A stretch of 64,000 nucleotides of DNA from Parvicella tangerina (GTDB lineage Bacteria; Bacteroidota; Bacteroidia; Flavobacteriales_D; Parvicellaceae). The notes under the pieces are model-generated. The model worked only from the letters and a program-made list of their open reading frames with translations. It was not told the origin of the DNA and did not search any database. This document shows positions 59,613 through 64,000 of this stretch, piece after piece; within the stretch, counting starts at the first letter, position 1; the number at the start of each line of letters is the position of its first letter. The DNA lies in the NCBI RefSeq assembly GCF_907165195.1, contig NZ_OU015584.1:3606978-3670977 (forward strand), given 5' to 3'. Both the position numbers and the translations under genes were made by a program.

Positions 59613-60863
59613 ATGGTCATATTCAGCATTGTGCTATTCATCTATTTATTGGCTGAATTGTACATCTTCTTTAACTTGAAACTGGTTGTAAGACAGAGTA
59701 GATGGTCATCTATTTACTGGAGTATATATGCATTGTCCTTTATTTTTGTGGTGGTCTCTATTAGTTCTATGATGCTATCATTTAATACGAACGAGACTGC
59801 CTTTACGCATAGAACTCCTTTAGCAAACTTTTTATTAGGACTCACCTTTACCATCATTTTCACAAAAATCATTTTGGCATCGTTGTTTATACTCATTGAT
59901 CTTTCAAGAGCGGTTACTTGGGTAATTGATCAAATAGTCCAGCTCTTCGATAAGAATAGTACTAAGATCACCCTTGAGGGGAGAAGGAGTTTTTTAATCA
60001 AATCAGGATTAGCATTAGCTGCAATTCCTTTTGCTTCCTTTCTTTACGGCATTACGTTTGGCAAATATAATTACAAGGTCAAAAGAATTACGCTTAAATC
60101 AAGTAATCTGAATCCTGCATTCGATGGGTACAAAATTGTCCAGATCAGTGATATTCATGCAGGTTCTTTCGACAGTCAGGAAAGCGTGTTGAGAGGCGTT
60201 AAGCTAATTAATGAACAAGATCCTGATCTAGTTGTATTTACAGGCGACCTTGTCAATGATCGCGCTGAGGAAATTGACAACTACATTGATGTATTTAAAA
60301 ATATCACCAGTAAAGATGGTGTGCTCAGCATCACGGGAAATCATGATTATGGAGACTATTATCAATGGGATTCAGAACAAGCAAAGAAGGATAACTTTGA
60401 ACGTCTGATCCAAAAACACGAAGACCTCGGTTTTGATTTGCTAATGAATGAAAGTCGCAAAATCACTAGAGGCAACGAGCACATTAATATTGTAGGAATA
60501 GAAAATTGGGGGCTACCGCCTTTCCCACAAAAAGGAGATCTCAATAAGGCGCTTGATGGTGTTGATGATTCATTTACGGTTCTACTATCTCATGATCCGA
60601 GTCATTGGGATGAACAGACGCTAAAACACCCTAAGCACATTGACCTAACACTTTCTGGGCACACACATGGAATGCAATTTGGGGTTGAGATACCGGGAAT
60701 CAAATGGAGCCCAGTTAAGTATCGTTATCCAAGATGGGCAGGCCTTTACGAAGAACAGAAACAGCACCTCTATGTTAACCGAGGTTTTGGGTTTCTTGGA
60801 TTGCCCGGGCGTGTAGGTATTTGGCCAGAAATAACAGTTATCGAATTGACATCAGAAGCATGA
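59613..60863 (+). CDS. Membrane-anchored metallophosphoesterase
   Basis: A protein of about 416 residues with four N-terminal membrane helices (about 1-150). A calcineurin-type phosphoesterase domain follows with the metal motifs SDIHAG, GDLVND, GNHDYG and SGHTHG. A short twin-helix FLIKSGLALAAIPF segment precedes the domain. This resembles YaeI-like proteins that hydrolyse lipid-A-precursor pyrophosphates, but the substrate is not certain. ATG at 59613 is chosen over TTG at 59601. The stop overlaps the ATG of the MATE gene. Confidence 0.85.
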   Translation: MVIFSIVLFIYLLAELYIFFNLKLVVRQSRWSSIYWSIYALSFIFVVVSISSMMLSFNTNETAFTHRTPLANFLLGLTFTIIFTKIILASLFILIDLSRAVTWVIDQIVQLFDKNSTKITLEGRRSFLIKSGLALAAIPFASFLYGITFGKYNYKVKRITLKSSNLNPAFDGYKIVQISDIHAGSFDSQESVLRGVKLINEQDPDLVVFTGDLVNDRAEEIDNYIDVFKNITSKDGVLSITGNHDYGDYYQWDSEQAKKDNFERLIQKHEDLGFDLLMNESRKITRGNEHINIVGIENWGLPPFPQKGDLNKALDGVDDSFTVLLSHDPSHWDEQTLKHPKHIDLTLSGHTHGMQFGVEIPGIKWSPVKYRYPRWAGLYEEQKQHLYVNRGFGFLGLPGRVGIWPEITVIELTSEA

Positions 60864-62281
60864 AGAAGAATAAATCCACATTATTAGGTACAGAGAATAT
60901 CTCTTCATTGCTGCTTAAACAAGCAATACCCGCTGCAATTGGTTTCTTTTTGATGTCAATAAATATGGTGGTTGACACCATTTTTGTAGGTAAGTATATT
61001 GGCAATCTTGCCATTGGTGCTGTGAGTATCGTTACCCCGATAGCCTTTCTGATGACCTCTTTCGGAATGGCAATTGGTATTGGTGGAGCAAGTGTCGTTT
61101 CAAGAGCATTGGGAGCTCAGGACAAGGACAAAGCCCAGCTTGCTTTTAATAATCAAATTTCCCTTGCTTTTATCATTGTAGCCATCTTCACAGCTGTGAG
61201 TTTTATTTTTAAAGACCCGATTCTGAATGCGTTTGGTGCGAAGGGAGAGCTCTTTTCACCTGCATCCAAATACTACCTCATCACCATGATCGGAGTGCCT
61301 TTTTTATCCTTTGCGATGACTGGGAACAACAACTTAAGGGCCGAGGGAAAAGCAAATCAGGCTATGATGGCACTTCTTATTCCCTCGCTGATGAATATGC
61401 TGCTGGACTATATTTTTATTGCACAATTGGATTACGGCATGGAGGGAGCAGCGTGGGCAACTGCGATTTCTTTTATCTCTTCTGGTCTCTTTATCATTCT
61501 GTACTTCATATTTGGTGATACTGAATTGAAAATAGATCCAACTTTGTTTGGACTCAAAAAACAAATTGTAAAAGAAATTGCCTCAATAGGAATGATTAGT
61601 ATTTTGAGACAAGGCGGAATTAGTTTATTGATGATTGCCTTAAACCAAATGCTGCTAAAATATGGGGAAATCAACGGTGTGGGAGGTGAGAATGCTGTTT
61701 CCATTTATGGCATTGTGAACCGAATAGCCATGATCGCTTTTTTCCCTTTGATTGGTATTGCCCAAGGACTTGTGCCCATAGCAGGGTATAATTACGGTGC
61801 CAAAAAGTATGACCGGGTTAAAGAGGTGATTAACTTGTCCAACCTATCTGGCTTTGTTTTAGGCTTATTGCTTTGTCTTTCTTTGCTGTTAAACAGTAGT
61901 ACAATCCCTAAATTGTTTTTAAATAAAGAAGATTACCACCTCATCCCGATAGCTTCTGATGCGATCTTCTACGTTTTTATGATGTCCTTCCTTACTGTTT
62001 TTCAGCTGGTAGGAGCTAGCTATTATCAAGCTCTAGGAAAAGGTATTCCAGCGTTACTTCTCACCCTAACAAAGCAGGTGTTTTTCTTGCTTCCTTTTGT
62101 GTTAATCTTGCCAAATTTTTACGGACTTAAAGGAATTTGGTACTCATTTACTATAGCAGACGTAGCTAGTGCTGCAGTTTGCTTCTTTTTCTTGAGGATA
62201 GGCATCAATAAAATGATGAAACGTTGGGATAATCAACCTGTTGAACCTCAAATTGAATTAGAAGAAAATTTGGTGGATTAA
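60860..62281 (+). CDS. MATE family multidrug efflux transporter
   Basis: A 473-residue inner-membrane transporter with twelve predicted helices. The N-lobe begins LLKQAIPAAIGFFLMSINMVVDTIFVG-type sequence and the C-lobe FPLIGIAQGLVPIAGYNYGA matches the MATE duplicate. It exports drugs or metabolites by Na+ or H+ exchange. ATG at 60860 overlaps the previous stop (ATGA); an upstream start is not needed. Part of the marR-nitroreductase-phosphoesterase-MATE run. Confidence 0.92.
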   Translation: MKKNKSTLLGTENISSLLLKQAIPAAIGFFLMSINMVVDTIFVGKYIGNLAIGAVSIVTPIAFLMTSFGMAIGIGGASVVSRALGAQDKDKAQLAFNNQISLAFIIVAIFTAVSFIFKDPILNAFGAKGELFSPASKYYLITMIGVPFLSFAMTGNNNLRAEGKANQAMMALLIPSLMNMLLDYIFIAQLDYGMEGAAWATAISFISSGLFIILYFIFGDTELKIDPTLFGLKKQIVKEIASIGMISILRQGGISLLMIALNQMLLKYGEINGVGGENAVSIYGIVNRIAMIAFFPLIGIAQGLVPIAGYNYGAKKYDRVKEVINLSNLSGFVLGLLLCLSLLLNSSTIPKLFLNKEDYHLIPIASDAIFYVFMMSFLTVFQLVGASYYQALGKGIPALLLTLTKQVFFLLPFVLILPNFYGLKGIWYSFTIADVASAAVCFFFLRIGINKMMKRWDNQPVEPQIELEENLVD

Positions 62282-62287
62282 AAGCAA

Positions 62288-63118
62288 TTACCAACCATAA
62301 TCGAACAAGTTCTGAGAACCGTTCGGGCCAGACTTCGGTTTGTGTTTATAGTAAGCGCTGCCAGCAGCTTTTTTGCATTGGGCATCACTTTTAAGCATAG
62401 CCCATTCATTGAGAATCCCCTCTAAAATAAACGCTCCAGGATAGAGCAAATTAGTGGTATGAACGAGCGGGTAGCTATTTGTTTTATCATAATACTGCTT
62501 AAAGTATCCGTTTGATGCGCAACTAATGCTCACCGCATCTTTAAGTTTTGTTGTGGAACTCGCTTTCGTAAACGTGGTCTTTTCATCCATCAAACCATTG
62601 TGTCCATTAAAAGCAACGAGATCAGCATTTCCATTTATCTGAACATTCCAATTGCCAACCTGCAAAGAGTCTTCCAATTGACCTGATAACGAGTTGAAAT
62701 AATCATTTAAACATTCATGCATTCGATCTCCTCGGTAGGCATCTGCAATAAGAATCACAATAGCACCGTTATCGAATTCTTTCTTGAAAACAACTCTTTC
62801 CAGGATATCATCTCTTACATTCTCATAGGCATTCAACATTTCCCAGTCTGGAAGATCTCGAAAAAACCTCTTCACTCCCTTACTCGTCATCCAATACAAA
62901 TTATGATCAGGGTCCATTCCATTTCCTATAGAAGGAGAAGTAGGCACGATACCTTGATGCTCGTTATCACATAATGGAACTAAAACATGCGCAACCAGCG
63001 GCTCACCCCGCTCAATCTTTTGATTCAGGTAATTGACAATCGAACTTCTATTCGAAATCTTCTGGGCATTGAAAACTGACACCCCAAAAAGGGCAATCAG
63101 AAAAACTAATGATCTCAT
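62288..63118 (-). CDS. Conserved secreted protein of unknown function
   Basis: A 276-residue protein with a signal peptide (about 1-19, ending FNAQ). The opening PLVAHVLVPLCDNEHQGIVP, with a later NLYWMTSKGVKRFF and AFNGHNGLMD, looks like a conserved family without a known role. It has a run of short helices and a C-terminal FDYGW. It faces the MATE gene tail-to-tail with a six-base gap. Confidence 0.6.
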   Translation of the reverse strand: MRSLVFLIALFGVSVFNAQKISNRSSIVNYLNQKIERGEPLVAHVLVPLCDNEHQGIVPTSPSIGNGMDPDHNLYWMTSKGVKRFFRDLPDWEMLNAYENVRDDILERVVFKKEFDNGAIVILIADAYRGDRMHECLNDYFNSLSGQLEDSLQVGNWNVQINGNADLVAFNGHNGLMDEKTTFTKASSTTKLKDAVSISCASNGYFKQYYDKTNSYPLVHTTNLLYPGAFILEGILNEWAMLKSDAQCKKAAGSAYYKHKPKSGPNGSQNLFDYGW

Positions 63119-63210
63119 CCTTTACAATTTATAAATTTTAACTCATCTTTTCAAAAAGGGTACAACGCTTAATAAACGTATTAATTAGTGAGCTTTCGTG
63201 CAAAATCCGT

Positions 63211-63218
63211 TAACTTTG
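63211..63218 (+). promoter_or_regulatory. -7 promoter box (TAACTTTG) of ribBA
   Basis: TAACTTTG matches TAnnTTTG and ends 24 bases before the ribBA ATG. No FMN riboswitch is visible; the space is too short. Confidence 0.5.
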
Positions 63219-63242
63219 CCGCAGATTTACTTTTATCAAGAT

Positions 63243-64000
63243 ATGGAGGTGCAATTAAACACGATTGAAGAAGCAATCGAAGACATCAAAAACGGTAAGG
63301 TCGTTATTGTAGTAGATGATGAGAACCGTGAAAATGAAGGAGACTTTGTAACGGCTGCTCGTAACGTAACTCCTGAGATCATCAACTTTATGGCTACTTA
63401 CGGAAGAGGGCTGGTTTGTGCACCCATTGTTGAAGACCGTTGTGATGAACTCGGTCTTGACCTGATGGTTCAAAACAACAGTGCCCAATTCGAAACACCA
63501 TTCACTGTATCAGTTGATTTGATTGGTCATGGCACCACTACAGGAATTTCTGCCAGTGATCGTTCAAAAACGGTGAAAGCGCTTATTGACCCAACTATTG
63601 ACCCTAAAGAACTTGGGAAGCCAGGACACATCTTCCCTTTACGAGCAAAAAAAGGCGGGGTTTTGAGAAGAGCAGGACATACAGAAGCTGCTATTGACTT
63701 AGCCAGACTTGCTGGGTTTGAACCTGCAGGTGTCATCGTTGAGATCTTAAATGAAGATGGAACAATGGCAAGGCTGCCGCAGTTAGTAGAAATTGCTAAA
63801 AAGTTTGACCTTAAACTTATTTCCATCGAAGACCTTATTAACTTCAGGCTTAAGCATGAGTCACTGATTGAAAAGATCGTTGAAGTAAAGATGCCCACGA
63901 AACATGGAGACTTCAAACTGGCTGCTTTCAGACAAACCACCACAGGTGAAGAGCATCTTGCCATCTATAAAGGCGAGTGGGAAGAAAGTGAACCCGTTTT
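63243..64000 (+). CDS. ribBA: Bifunctional DHBP synthase / GTP cyclohydrolase II, start
   Basis: Runs off the window, with 252 residues visible. The DHBP synthase domain (1 to about 205) converts ribulose-5-phosphate to the four-carbon riboflavin precursor. It has [11 protein letters not shown] (metal and substrate binding), [15 protein letters not shown] and [17 protein letters not shown]. The following residues ([17 protein letters not shown]) are the start of the GTP cyclohydrolase II domain, so this is the fused enzyme. Promoter box immediately upstream. Confidence 0.93.
   Translation, partial: MEVQLNTIEEAIEDIKNGKVVIVVDDENRENEGDFVTAARNVTPEIINFMATYGRGLVCAPIVEDRCDELGLDLMVQNNSAQFETPFTVSVDLIGHGTTTGISASDRSKTVKALIDPTIDPKELGKPGHIFPLRAKKGGVLRRAGHTEAAIDLARLAGFEPAGVIVEILNEDGTMARLPQLVEIAKKFDLKLISIEDLINFRLKHESLIEKIVEVKMPTKHGDFKLAAFRQTTTGEEHLAIYKGEWEESEPV

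Noticed and set aside
63121-63242. FMN riboswitch upstream of ribBA
   Set aside because: The 122-base gap has a promoter box 24 bases before the ATG and lacks the conserved RFN elements.

Overview
The window is chromosomal DNA of a Bacteroidota bacterium, probably a marine flavobacterium-like or Crocinitomix-like lineage; I cannot place the genus. The evidence is type IX secretion C-terminal sorting domains, Bacteroidota-type -7 promoter boxes (TAnnTTTG), AT-rich coding sequence, a BlaR1-type sensor protease carrying a TonB C-terminal domain, and the style of ClpP, ClpX, MnmE and HflX.

Bases 1-23.8 kb and 57.4-64 kb are ordinary backbone. On the left are the end of mgtE, a GT4 glycosyltransferase, uvrC, clpP-clpX, menC-menE, two SpoIIE/PP2C phosphatases, a PmtA-like methyltransferase, secreted proteins (two with near-identical T9SS sorting tails), mnmE, three AIM24-like paralogues, a blaR1-blaI pair with its dyad operator, a MORN-repeat protein, a threonine-dehydrogenase-type epimerase, hflX and a CAT-anticodon tRNA. 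On the right are asd, a marR-type regulator, a nitroreductase, a metallophosphoesterase, a MATE pump, a secreted unknown and the start of ribBA.

Between them, a 33-kb element has inserted into the 3' end of the tRNA. It is bounded by a 48-bp direct repeat (23861-23908 and 57083-57130). Paired 13-bp-spaced AGGTCGCTT repeats lie just inside each end, and a tyrosine integrase lies near the left end. I see no terminase, portal, tail, relaxase or type IV secretion gene. Instead a leftward block (35.4-25.2 kb) encodes a 235-residue beta-rich candidate capsid protein set off by terminators, about ten small proteins with single membrane segments, a GH108-type muramidase-like protein, a DUF2272 cell-wall enzyme, an annexin-like protein, a metallopeptidase-like protein, a DNA-binding accessory protein and the integrase. 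A rightward block (44.2-50.2 kb) encodes a DUF6908 protein, a DnaA-domain-IV-like protein, a P-loop ATPase of the FtsK/HerA/A32 packaging type and a patatin-like lipase. I infer a prophage of a tailless, probably membrane-containing virus with a jelly-roll capsid.

The element also carries cargo. At 35.6-43.2 kb there are secreted proteins, including a mini-Rhs-core protein coupled to two transglutaminase-like proteins. At 50.2-56.9 kb there are a GIY-YIG protein, two lipoproteins, a four-gene set with a PD-(D/E)XK-type nuclease, an XRE regulator and unknowns. A PIN-domain protein lies beside the left end. Between the two blocks lie a 111-bp nested palindrome and an iteron-like TTTAGGTTAA array that could be the replication origin or control region. 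A third partial copy of the tRNA end (57285-57302) points to an earlier integration at the same site.
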